From Candidatus Woesearchaeota archaeon (lineage in GTDB: Archaea; Nanobdellota; Nanobdellia; Woesearchaeales; GW2011-AR4): a stretch of 42,624 bases of DNA. Of the stretch, positions 1-7,037 are shown piece after piece. The stretch covers positions 1 to 42,624 of the forward strand of contig JADHVG010000003.1 in assembly GCA_016784105.1 (NCBI GenBank), read 5' to 3'. The notes below the pieces were generated by a model. The model saw nothing but the letters and a program-made list of their open reading frames with translations. It searched no databases and had not been told where the DNA came from. Made by a program: the position numbers and the translations under genes. Each line of letters begins with the position of its first letter. Position 1 is the first letter of the stretch.

Positions 1-999
1 TTTTTCTTTTAACTTTCCGACTATCTTTCCCTCTTTATACAACAAGTTTGTTTCGGAAGGTCCACCAACTATTCCTATGTCTGCTTTTTTGCTTTCTCCT
101 GGACCGTTGACAGCACATCCCATTATCGCAACATGTATCGGTTTTTTTATGTTTTCAGTTCTGCTTTCTATCTCTTCGGATATCTTAATTACATCAAAGT
201 GTGTTCTTGCGCACGTTGGACAGCTAGTAACTTCCACTCCATCCTTTCTCAACCCTAAACCGCGCAATATCTTCTTCCCAACTTTTACTTCTTCTACTGG
301 ATCGTCGGACAGTGAAACTCGGATAGTATCTCCAATACCTTCTGATAATAAGATTCCCATACCCATTGAGCTTTTTATTGCTCCAGGTAATCTACTTCCT
401 GCCTCTGTAACACCTAGATGCAAAGGATAATTTGTTTTTTTAGCAAACAATCTGTAAGCCTCTACCATGCGCGGAACATCACTAGCTTTCAAAGAAACAA
501 TAGTATCATAAAAATCTAAGTCTTCTAAAATCTTTACATGTCTCATAGCACTTTCAACCATGGCTTCTGCAGTATATCCATACTTTTGAAACAAGTCTCT
601 TTCCAAAGAACCCAAGTTTACACCAATTCTGATAGGCAAAGAATAATTTTTAGCAGCTTGCACAACTTGTTTTACTTTGTCTTCATTGCCTATGTTACCG
701 GGGTTTATGCGTAATTTATCTACATACTTCGCAGATTCTATTGCTATCTTGTAATCGAAATGTATGTCCGCTACCAAAGGTATGCTTATGTTTTTTTTAA
801 TCTCTTTCAAAGCTTTAGCAGCTTTCATTGTCGGAGCTGAAACTCTAATTATTTCACATCCAACCTCTTCAAGGGAATGAATTTGCTCTATAGTAGCAGT
901 TACATTTTCAGTATCAGTATTGGTCATGGATTGAATTGATACTTGAGCACCTCCACCAACAAAAACATTTCCAACTTTTACTTTTCTTGACTGCCTCAT
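1..999 (-). CDS. ispG: 4-hydroxy-3-methylbut-2-enyl diphosphate synthase (IspG/GcpE), 3' end cut by window
   Basis: My own translation of the minus strand from the ATG at 999 gives 333 codons open to the window edge; the ORF track omits it because no stop is reached. IspG converts MEcPP to HMBPP in the bacterial MEP isoprenoid pathway using a [4Fe-4S] cluster. The protein starts with a TIM-barrel domain (VSIQSMTNTDT near residue 20, PLVADIHFD near 80, LRINPGNIG near 100) and continues into the C-terminal cluster-binding part, with SCPTCART and MGCAVNGPGES supplying the cysteines and the catalytic loop. Bacterial IspG is about 350-400 aa, so little is missing. A TATA-like ctttttaaat about 25-30 nt upstream suggests its own leaderless promoter, behind the DUF2203 gene on the same strand. 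IspG is unusual in Archaea, which mostly use mevalonate; gain from bacteria is an inference. Confidence 0.95.
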   Translation of the reverse strand, partial: MRQSRKVKVGNVFVGGGAQVSIQSMTNTDTENVTATIEQIHSLEEVGCEIIRVSAPTMKAAKALKEIKKNISIPLVADIHFDYKIAIESAKYVDKLRINPGNIGNEDKVKQVVQAAKNYSLPIRIGVNLGSLERDLFQKYGYTAEAMVESAMRHVKILEDLDFYDTIVSLKASDVPRMVEAYRLFAKKTNYPLHLGVTEAGSRLPGAIKSSMGMGILLSEGIGDTIRVSLSDDPVEEVKVGKKILRGLGLRKDGVEVTSCPTCARTHFDVIKISEEIESRTENIKKPIHVAIMGCAVNGPGESKKADIGIVGGPSETNLLYKEGKIVGKLKEK

Positions 1000-1020
1000 A
1001 GAATAAAGTAAAAAGCTTTG

Positions 1021-1030
1021 ATTTAAAAAG
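1021..1030 (-). promoter_or_regulatory. TATA box for ispG
   Basis: Read on the minus strand this is ctttttaaat, ending about 22 nt before the ispG ATG. The spacing fits an archaeal TATA box giving a leaderless transcript. Confidence 0.5.
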
Positions 1031-1038
1031 ATATAGAA

Positions 1039-1476
1039 TTATTGTGAGGTTTTCCTTAAATCCATTAACGGTTTTCTGCCCATGTAGCATCCTCCAAGAT
1101 CGTGCCAGTATTTGATACTTTTTTCTCCAAGCTTCCAGCACAGGAAGATGTCTTTTCCATTATAGTTCGAATAGAAATCTATAACTCCTATTTCTAAGTC
1201 CACGATTACACATCCTAGCTCTTCCATCTTGTCTATGTTTGCGTAAAATTCATAAGACAGTCTGTGGAATTCTTTGTTTAGTTTAGTTACTCTTCGTAGA
1301 TTATCATAATCCTCATCATAGACTTCTATTTCTATGGAGCTTAATAAATCAAGAGCTTTATCAAGAGTTATAGTTCTTCTTAGAATTTTATTTATTTGTG
1401 GGATGAGCCTTTCAGCATCTTCTAAAGTAAAATATTTTTTTGATAATTCTTGTTTTTGAAATTTTTTGTGAACCAT
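1039..1476 (-). CDS. DUF2203 family protein
   Basis: This 145-aa cytoplasmic protein matches the DUF2203 family as I know it. It begins with a FTLEDAERLIPQIN helix (around residues 16-29), typical of the family N-terminus, then a long helical region. The C-terminal half has the family pattern of a glycine-cysteine-valine strand, VIDFYSNYNGKDIFLCW, a GEKSIKYWHD segment and a final GR-P-L. The biochemical role of DUF2203 is unknown. It lies 39 nt upstream of ispG on the same strand and diverges from the presenilin-like gene. A TATA-like aaatatataaataag about 25-35 nt before the ATG suggests a leaderless message. No TM segment or signal peptide is visible. The family assignment is fairly firm; function is not known. 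Confidence 0.75.
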   Translation of the reverse strand: MVHKKFQKQELSKKYFTLEDAERLIPQINKILRRTITLDKALDLLSSIEIEVYDEDYDNLRRVTKLNKEFHRLSYEFYANIDKMEELGCVIVDLEIGVIDFYSNYNGKDIFLCWKLGEKSIKYWHDLGGCYMGRKPLMDLRKTSQ

Positions 1477-1498
1477 CTATATTCTCTGTAGAATAACT

Positions 1499-1560
1499 TA
1501 TTTATATATTTTTTGAAATAATGAAAAATACACACGAAAACAAACATTTTAAATAATATA
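1499..1560. promoter_or_regulatory. Divergent promoter region (DUF2203 gene / presenilin-like gene)
   Basis: The 98-nt gap between divergent genes holds two TATA-like boxes. On the minus strand aaatatataaataag sits about 25-35 nt before the ATG at 1476. On the plus strand tttaaataatata (from 1548) sits about 20-27 nt before the ATG at 1575. Both spacings imply leaderless transcripts. Confidence 0.55.
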
Positions 1561-1574
1561 TCTCTTAAAGCTGT

Positions 1575-2489
1575 ATGATGAAGCATAGCTTAAAAATAAC
1601 CCTTTTTCTCCTCAGCATGTTTTTTGTGACTCAGGTTATTGGTCTTGGGATAACTAAGGAGTATCTTGAAGTAACTCAATTTTTTGATCCAGAAACAAAC
1701 GAGTTAAGAAAAGAATTAACAACAAAACAGTTACCTTATGACATCGAGCGTCCTGAAGTTGAAGCATCGACATCTTATGTGTGGATTGTTATTTCTATTC
1801 TGATAGGGACTTTGTTGCTTTTGCTGATAATAAAATTTGGGAAGATGCATCTTTGGAAGCTGTGGTTTTTCATTGCAGTTTTTTTTACTATGGCTATAGC
1901 TTTTTCAGCGTTCATACCGCAGAACATTGCAGCAATCTTGGCTTTTATTTTTGCAGTATTCAAAGTATATAAACCAACAACTATCATCCAAAATATCTCT
2001 GAACTTTTTATTTACGGTGGTCTAGCAGCAATTTTTGTCCCAATCATCAATGTTTTTGCTGCCTCAATGATATTACTTCTAATTTCCATCTATGACATCA
2101 TTGCGGTCAACAAAACAAAACACATGATTACATTAGCAAAATTTCAAACTAAAAGTAAAGTTTTTGCAGGACTGATGTTTCCTTATAAGAAAGTAGAAGG
2201 AAAAATTGTTGATAAGCCTGATGCTAACACTAAGTCGGTGAGGGTAGCTGTCCTAGGTGGGGGAGACATAGGTTTTCCTATGATTTTTGCTGGAGCCGTC
2301 ATGAAGGAACTATTGCTTGTTAACACAGAGCTCTTGAGTTTCCTTAAAGTATTGATTATTCCTTTATTCGCAACAATCGCCTTATCTTATCTTCTTTTTA
2401 ATGGACAAAAAGGCAAGTTTTATCCTGCCATGCCTTACATTTCGGCAGGATGTTTTATCGGTTATGTCCTAATTTATTTCTTTTTTTGA
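1575..2489 (+). CDS. Presenilin/signal-peptide-peptidase-like intramembrane aspartyl protease
   Basis: This is a 304-aa polytopic membrane protein with about nine hydrophobic segments. It carries the three hallmarks of the GxGD aspartyl protease family (PF06550-type archaeal presenilin homologues): a YD motif in a membrane helix (SIYDIIAVNKTKHM), GGGD in the next (VLGGGDIGFP), and a PAL-like motif near the C-terminus (PAMPYI). The two aspartates would form the active site that cuts membrane-spanning peptides, so a role in clearing signal-peptide remnants or regulated proteolysis is likely from family knowledge. The N-terminal hydrophobic stretch could be a signal or first TM segment, followed by an external loop of about 40 residues. 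ATG ATG at 1575/1578 offers two starts; the TATA spacing fits either. It is transcribed alone or with the following small membrane protein gene. Confidence 0.85.
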   Translation: MMKHSLKITLFLLSMFFVTQVIGLGITKEYLEVTQFFDPETNELRKELTTKQLPYDIERPEVEASTSYVWIVISILIGTLLLLLIIKFGKMHLWKLWFFIAVFFTMAIAFSAFIPQNIAAILAFIFAVFKVYKPTTIIQNISELFIYGGLAAIFVPIINVFAASMILLLISIYDIIAVNKTKHMITLAKFQTKSKVFAGLMFPYKKVEGKIVDKPDANTKSVRVAVLGGGDIGFPMIFAGAVMKELLLVNTELLSFLKVLIIPLFATIALSYLLFNGQKGKFYPAMPYISAGCFIGYVLIYFFF

Positions 2490-2533
2490 TTAGAATATAA
2501 AAATTTAAATAAGAATTTTCCCTTAACCCAACA

Positions 2534-2782
2534 ATGAACCTTCCAAAACCAAAGATATTGAATGAGGATGAATTCCATCAAGAAGTCTTGGATTACATTC
2601 GAAAAGAACTAAAGAAGGGTATAAAAGGAAGTTTGATAACTGAACTTCTTGTGGAAGCAGGCCACAATCAGGAAGACATAGAAAAGCACTTCAGTCACAT
2701 AACGAACAGAAACATCCTAATTTATAGTTCTATACTGGTTTTTGTTACAATAATTATTACTTTAATAATGAATTCTTTGTAG
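2534..2782 (+). CDS. Small C-terminally anchored membrane protein, hypothetical
   Basis: I do not recognise this 82-aa protein. Residues 1-58 are hydrophilic and helical, with an acidic then basic patch (EDEFHQEVLDYIRKELKKG), and residues about 60-80 form a single hydrophobic helix at the extreme C-terminus, giving a tail-anchored layout. An aaatttaaata TATA-like box about 25 nt upstream of the ATG suggests its own leaderless promoter, which supports it as a real gene although it follows the presenilin-like gene by 44 nt. The soluble part (GSLITELLVEAGHNQEDIEKHF) resembles short helical modules that precede membrane anchors in other archaeal small proteins, but I would not assign a domain. 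Confidence 0.65.
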   Translation: MNLPKPKILNEDEFHQEVLDYIRKELKKGIKGSLITELLVEAGHNQEDIEKHFSHITNRNILIYSSILVFVTIIITLIMNSL

Positions 2783-2788
2783 AAATTT

Positions 2789-3736
2789 TCACTCTGGTTT
2801 GTTTTCTTCTTCTAAAGTTTTTTGCTCTTCCTTGATCATGTTGTCTATCTCTGCTACTTTGTTTTCTTCTTCTTTTTGGTAATTCATTCTCACTCCTTCT
2901 GATTTGGAAAATTTGTAAAGTGTTTTTTGGCCTTGCTCTACTGCATAGCTCACTGGGTTAACAACCATGCCATCCTTTGCAGCTATTACCTGACAATCAG
3001 TCTGCTTTTGCATATCCCTAATCTCATACAGGGGGTCTGCTTTCAGGAAGTTCACTCCAAAATGAGTTATGATTGCAAGTTTTGGTTTTACTCTGTCTAT
3101 GATCTTTATAGCATCTTCTTTGCAAAGGTTGTTTTTTCCTTCTTCCTTGTTAAGATAGGGTACATTCAATATTAGGACATCAGAATCATCGTACTGGGAT
3201 GCAGTTTCTACACTATACTGGGTGTCTCCAACATAAGTAAGAACGTAATCTGGAGTTATGAACTTGTATCCTAGCGCAGAAGCTTCATTGTGTTTGGTGC
3301 TTAAGGCTTGTATCTCCACGTTATTTATACCTACTCGCTTCCCAGCTTCTAAGACTATAAATCGTTCCAGAAAATTTTTGTAATGTTCATGCAAGAAAGG
3401 AACATAATGTTCGCTTCCGTTTATCACGGTATTATTAGCTATTAACACTCCTTTTTTGTCAAACCCAGAGTAGGTCATTGCATCTATTACGGCATTTATG
3501 TCATTGCAATGATTGAGGTGATTATGTGTTACTAAGACCGCAGTATTAGCCCTTACGTTGACACCGTATTCTTTTGCGTTTGCTAAACTACCTGGACCTG
3601 GGTCAATGTGGAATTGGTCTTCATTAACTTGCAGGATTATTCCTCCTGAGCCTCTTATATTCTTTCCAACAACATAACTTCCCGATCCGGTTCCAAGAAA
3701 AATAATATTAGATGTTATTTTAACCCCCAAACACAA
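2789..3736 (-). CDS. Metallo-beta-lactamase-fold hydrolase (RNase Z / UlaG-like)
   Basis: This 315-aa protein has a metallo-beta-lactamase fold. After an initial strand (IIFLGTGSGS) comes DPGPGS, the variant zinc motif THNHLNHCND (HxHxNH, where the usual HxHxDH aspartate is replaced by Asn), GDT near residue 170 and ITHFG near residue 225. That is the order of metal ligands in the superfamily, so a hydrolase acting on a phosphoester or another small substrate is expected; the exact substrate is open. A glutamate- and lysine-rich tail of about 40 residues follows the fold and looks helical. The listed start is a TTG; another in-frame TTG lies 6 nt downstream. A ctttataatc TATA-like box 20-30 nt upstream places transcription near this start. 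The gene converges on the small membrane protein gene. Confidence 0.75.
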   Translation of the reverse strand: MCLGVKITSNIIFLGTGSGSYVVGKNIRGSGGIILQVNEDQFHIDPGPGSLANAKEYGVNVRANTAVLVTHNHLNHCNDINAVIDAMTYSGFDKKGVLIANNTVINGSEHYVPFLHEHYKNFLERFIVLEAGKRVGINNVEIQALSTKHNEASALGYKFITPDYVLTYVGDTQYSVETASQYDDSDVLILNVPYLNKEEGKNNLCKEDAIKIIDRVKPKLAIITHFGVNFLKADPLYEIRDMQKQTDCQVIAAKDGMVVNPVSYAVEQGQKTLYKFSKSEGVRMNYQKEEENKVAEIDNMIKEEQKTLEEENKPE

Positions 3737-3803
3737 GAAATCCTAATTTAGATTATAAAGTTTTCTAAACACAACCTTTAAAAAACGCTTTAGCATTCTC
3801 AGA

Positions 3804-4080
3804 ATGGGTGAGCTAGGCTGGTGCGTTGGTCCTGCACTGTTACCTTAAACGGGCCTTATGAAGGAGCTGAAGCTTGAGAAGAGGCATTTGTTTAGTGAGG
3901 TGGTCTTGGTTTGGACTATGATATTCTGTCCTTCGGGATCATGTCTTTTGAAAATCAGTCAGGTCAGGAATGAAGCAGCTGTAATCTTTGGATGTGGTGC
4001 TCTTAGGGTAGCGGAATTGAGGAAAGATCAGGGTAAACTACTTTGCTTTGTAGGTGTCCATTTTTGAGCATGCTCACCTA
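3804..4080 (+). ncRNA. ffs: Archaeal signal recognition particle RNA (7S RNA)
   Basis: This region of about 275 nt reads as an archaeal SRP RNA. The 5' end (gggtgagctaggctggtg, then tcctgcactgttacc) matches the Alu-domain pattern GGGCUAGGCCGG...CCUGUAACC. The helix 8 core gtcaggtcaggaatgaagc carries a GGAA tetraloop closed by TCA/TGA, which is the SRP54-binding site. The ends pair: ggtgagc near 3807 with gctcacc at 4072-4078. A TATA-like cctttaaaaaacg lies about 20-30 nt before the 5' end. The 69-aa ORF in the track is a shadow of this RNA. Exact ends are uncertain by several nucleotides. It targets membrane and secreted proteins together with SRP19 and SRP54, which are not in the window. Confidence 0.92.
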
Positions 4081-4084
4081 CTTT

Positions 4085-4876
4085 CTAAAAACAGATTGAG
4101 TGTATTGGTTTATCAGAAAGCTTTATAGTGACTTTTTGTTTTGCTTTGAAAATGTGTTCAGTAGCCGTTGAATCAGCTATTATCACCCCATTTCCAATCT
4201 CAAATTCCATGATAACTTTTTCATTCTTTTTGAGGATTCCTTGAGATAATGAACATTTTGCGGCAGTCCTCCCACAGTACGGTTCTCGGATTATGTATTC
4301 GAAATTGTCTGATTCTATTGGTAATTCCTTTCCTCCAGCACTCTTGACCCAAGCATAGCTTCCTGCTGCTGAACTTACAAGAACTCCTGAACTTTTTTGT
4401 CTTTCTCTTTTCCCTCTAACAGTAAGATAATATCTTGCAGTGTGGTATGGTTTTTCTGATGCGATGTAGAATTCATTCAATGCTAGTTCTTTTATTTTTT
4501 TGTCATCTATATGCGCTTCTAATCTGTGTAATTTTCTTATTCTGAACTTACTCTCTAAAACTTCATCAAACTTTTTTTCGAAATCTTTCTTATCAGAGGC
4601 CATGAAAAATCCCTCTCTACAAGAAGGGTCTGAGTTAACTCCCAGCATAGGGGTATTGTCATCTATGTGATGAGATGCCATGAGGAATGTACCATCTCCT
4701 CCTGCAGCAATCACAATATCCTTATTTCTATAATGTTTTTTCTTTAGTTTTTCTCTAAGAATAACTTTAAATTTTATATTGTTCTTTTTCAATACTCTTC
4801 TCACTAATTCTATGGTATCTCTTTGGATTTTGTTTCTTGTGATGGTATACACAACCAGAACACTTTTTATTTTCAT
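4085..4876 (-). CDS. NAD kinase, NADK2-like variant
   Basis: This 263-aa protein is an NAD(H) kinase, making NADP from NAD and ATP. It has the family GGDGT motif (residues 59-63), a conserved asparagine-glutamate pair (ALNEFYI near 153), and the C-terminal beta-rich domain with a glycine-rich SSGVLVSSAAGSYAW segment in place of the usual GVIVSTPTGSTAY. The region after the first motif reads LGVNSDPSCREG rather than the common GIN-G-LGFL, and RQKSSG, GSYAW and IREP also recall the mitochondrial NADK2 subgroup rather than bacterial NadK; this is from memory of those sequences. The gene runs toward the SRP RNA on the opposite strand with only 4 nt between them. A bacterial-size protein without extra domains, it is probably soluble. 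Confidence 0.85.
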   Translation of the reverse strand: MKIKSVLVVYTITRNKIQRDTIELVRRVLKKNNIKFKVILREKLKKKHYRNKDIVIAAGGDGTFLMASHHIDDNTPMLGVNSDPSCREGFFMASDKKDFEKKFDEVLESKFRIRKLHRLEAHIDDKKIKELALNEFYIASEKPYHTARYYLTVRGKRERQKSSGVLVSSAAGSYAWVKSAGGKELPIESDNFEYIIREPYCGRTAAKCSLSQGILKKNEKVIMEFEIGNGVIIADSTATEHIFKAKQKVTIKLSDKPIHSICF

Positions 4877-4932
4877 AATAATTAGGGGGAGTGGTAAATA
4901 TTTAAACTTATGCTTGAATAAAATGCAAAATA

Positions 4933-5032
4933 TTTTTAAATGAGAAGCAACACTAAACTTCTAGGTGATATTACAAACACTACATAGGTTATGTAGGGGA
5001 GTCATTAATTAAAATATTAAGGTTTGTAATAT
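4933..5032 (+). promoter_or_regulatory. Promoter and structured leader that sequesters the SLOG gene start
   Basis: A TATA-like tttttaaat at 4933-4941 predicts transcription from about 4960. The following leader folds into a nested structure: an 11-bp perfect stem pairs atattacaaac (4968-4978) with gtttgtaatat (5022-5032), and inside it ctacata/tatgtag (4980-4986 / 4990-4996) forms a 7-bp hairpin with a ggt loop. The 3' strand of the outer stem includes the first two bases of the ATG and part of an AAGGT Shine-Dalgarno-like motif, so the fold would block initiation. Most first genes here appear leaderless, so a leader of about 70 nt stands out. A cis-regulatory RNA or protein-binding site is inferred. 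Confidence 0.55.
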
Positions 5033-6146
5033 GGAATTAATTCGTAAAAGTAATCCTGGATTCAATTCTTTTGTAAGTACTTTATATTCTGGAGCGGATG
5101 AATTTCTTAGAAATTTTGGTCCTGATGCGTACATCGCAAAGTTAACAGACAAACCATTACCTAGAAATCCATTTGGAATTAACATAGCTGCTTCTGCAGG
5201 AGACCATGGGGAGATTAGAGAAAGTTTGGACAGCTTTGAACCAAAAACCAGGAATTTTGGAAAAGTGTTAACGCAATATCTGGATGCTTACGCTAAAGAA
5301 AACAATGTTGACCCCATCCTTACAACCGGAGCTTGTCCTTTTATTGGTTCATGGGTTACTCAAGAAGTTTCTGATAGGACAAAATCAACTTACATTGTTG
5401 GTTTGGCTCCAGAACTGTTTGGTAAAAAACTCAATCCTGAAGAAATACCTTTAAACGATAATATAAAACATTATGATGCTATAATCTATCCGGATATGCC
5501 GATATTCTTGAGAAGCCCTTTGGTGGGAAAATTGAACAAAGGTCTTATAGTTATACATGGGGGTTACGGTTCTATGGTAGAAACTGCTACAGCAGCAGAC
5601 GAAGGGAGGGTTATAGGATTTTATGATATAGGTTCAGAATTTGGAATGTCTAAAACAGGAATGCAATCTTTGATAGGTGCAACTTATAAGAAAACTCCTG
5701 CAGTATTTTTTAAGAATTCGGATCCTTCTGTGCTATTGGATCGTGTTTTGACGGAAATTTCAATAAAAGACCAAGGGATAGGAGATAGTTTAACTTCTTT
5801 GGTGGTCTACAATCATACTCATGATAAAGGAAACCATCCAGATTTTCAACAAGGCCAGAATTCAGTTATTGTTAATTTAAGACCTGCGTCAAAACCAGCT
5901 ACTTTTTCGCATAATGGTAAATGGGTTCGACCTGTGGACCAGACTTTATTTCTTGCTTCTGAAGATTTAATAATGGAATTATTTTCTGAGGAGTATGGTG
6001 GTTCTGCTCAAGAATGGAATCCAAGACCTATAGAAGTCCCAAAGATAATTCATCCAGTGGGCATGGACCTGGAGCAAGCGGTTGTAGCCGCAGAACAATT
6101 AAGAAATGAATTCGGAGATAGAGTAGTTTGGCATAGGCAATTTTAG
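5031..6146 (+). CDS. SLOG (LOG/DprA-like) Rossmann-fold protein
   Basis: This 371-aa soluble protein has a glycine-rich nucleotide-binding pattern reminiscent of the SLOG superfamily (lysine decarboxylase-like LOG proteins, DprA, YpsA). Residues 97-110 (TTGACPFIGSWVTQ) resemble the first glycine-rich loop. Residues 172-184 (LIVIHGGYGSMVE) resemble the PGGxGTxxE signature, with H replacing P and S replacing T. LOG enzymes release free bases from nucleoside monophosphates and other SLOG proteins bind nucleotide signals; which applies here is not decidable. About 70 residues before the core and 120 after it (including NHTHDKGNHPDF, possibly metal-binding) are outside the usual LOG length of about 200 aa. 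The gene is alone, behind a structured leader, and its stop overlaps the panE stop by 4 nt in convergent orientation. Confidence 0.55.
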   Translation: MELIRKSNPGFNSFVSTLYSGADEFLRNFGPDAYIAKLTDKPLPRNPFGINIAASAGDHGEIRESLDSFEPKTRNFGKVLTQYLDAYAKENNVDPILTTGACPFIGSWVTQEVSDRTKSTYIVGLAPELFGKKLNPEEIPLNDNIKHYDAIIYPDMPIFLRSPLVGKLNKGLIVIHGGYGSMVETATAADEGRVIGFYDIGSEFGMSKTGMQSLIGATYKKTPAVFFKNSDPSVLLDRVLTEISIKDQGIGDSLTSLVVYNHTHDKGNHPDFQQGQNSVIVNLRPASKPATFSHNGKWVRPVDQTLFLASEDLIMELFSEEYGGSAQEWNPRPIEVPKIIHPVGMDLEQAVVAAEQLRNEFGDRVVWHRQF

Positions 6147-7027
6147 TTCTTACTTTCCAAAAACTTTATCATCCCGACTAGACTTTCGTTAACCGGAGTT
6201 TTTACATTATACTTTTTACCTAACCTAACCACAGCCCCATTAAGATAATCTATTTCTGTTTTTTTACCTTTAAACAAATCTTGGTACATTGAGGATAGGT
6301 TGTCTGAAGTGATGATGAATTTCAATATATCGTTTATAATTTTTTTTGGGAATGTTATCCCTTCTTTTTTTGCAACTTTGATGCATTCTTCACCTATCAA
6401 CTGCATCAATGGTTTCAACTTTGTGCTTGTTACTTCATTGTTTTTTATTTTTAATATGGCAGTCACAGGGTTCAATAAACAATTGACAATCAATTTTTTC
6501 CATATTTCTTTCTTGATGTTTTTGCTCACTGTTCCTTTTAACCCACAATCGTCAAAGTTTTTAGCAATTATTTTACTTTGCGAACTTTCTTCTATCACAG
6601 AATATCCTAGGTGGTTCATTTTAATACTTCCAGGTTTTGTATAAGAGACTCCCACAGAACTAACACCTCTAATAACTGCACATTTTTTACCAACAATTTT
6701 CTTAGCAACTTCCTCAGCCCCATAACCGTTCTGAAGACAAAGAATTATGGTATCTTTTCTTAATGAGTTTTTGATGGGTTTTAGTGCTTTTTCAGAATCG
6801 TAGACTTTAGTAGACAATATTATCAAAGTATTTTCTTCTATTTTGTTTATTTTACTTACTGCTTTTAATTTGTATGTTTTATCCTCAACTCCAGTTATTT
6901 TTAATCCATTTTTATTTATCTCAGCTACATGTTTTTTTCTTGCAACTAAAGTTACTTCATTTGATTTTGAAAGCTTTGCTCCGTACAAGCTTCCTATCGC
7001 TCCTGCACCTAAAATTATTATTTTCAT
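6143..7027 (-). CDS. panE: 2-dehydropantoate 2-reductase (ketopantoate reductase)
   Basis: From the ATG at 7027 the protein is 294 aa, the usual length of PanE/ApbA reductases. It opens with the NADP-binding GAGAIGSLYGAKL fingerprint, followed by LVARKKH, the family LQNGYGAEE motif near residue 101, and a C-terminal helical domain with a lysine-asparagine core (KLIVNCLLNPVTAI). It reduces ketopantoate to pantoate for CoA synthesis in the cytoplasm. The ORF track begins 35 codons earlier, inside leuS; I reject that start because those residues are the leuS 3' end read out of frame and the Rossmann motif starts right after the internal ATG. It begins 10 nt after the leuS stop, so the two are likely co-transcribed. 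Confidence 0.88.
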   Translation of the reverse strand: MKIIILGAGAIGSLYGAKLSKSNEVTLVARKKHVAEINKNGLKITGVEDKTYKLKAVSKINKIEENTLIILSTKVYDSEKALKPIKNSLRKDTIILCLQNGYGAEEVAKKIVGKKCAVIRGVSSVGVSYTKPGSIKMNHLGYSVIEESSQSKIIAKNFDDCGLKGTVSKNIKKEIWKKLIVNCLLNPVTAILKIKNNEVTSTKLKPLMQLIGEECIKVAKKEGITFPKKIINDILKFIITSDNLSSMYQDLFKGKKTEIDYLNGAVVRLGKKYNVKTPVNESLVGMIKFLESKN

Positions 7028-7037
7028 TTTCTTAGAA

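Noticed and set aside
77-430. Plus-strand 117-aa ORF
   Set aside because: It is a shadow of the minus-strand ispG gene, whose cluster motifs and codon pattern are clear.
3858-4067. 69-aa ORF
   Set aside because: It lies inside the SRP RNA, which has strong conserved structure and sequence.
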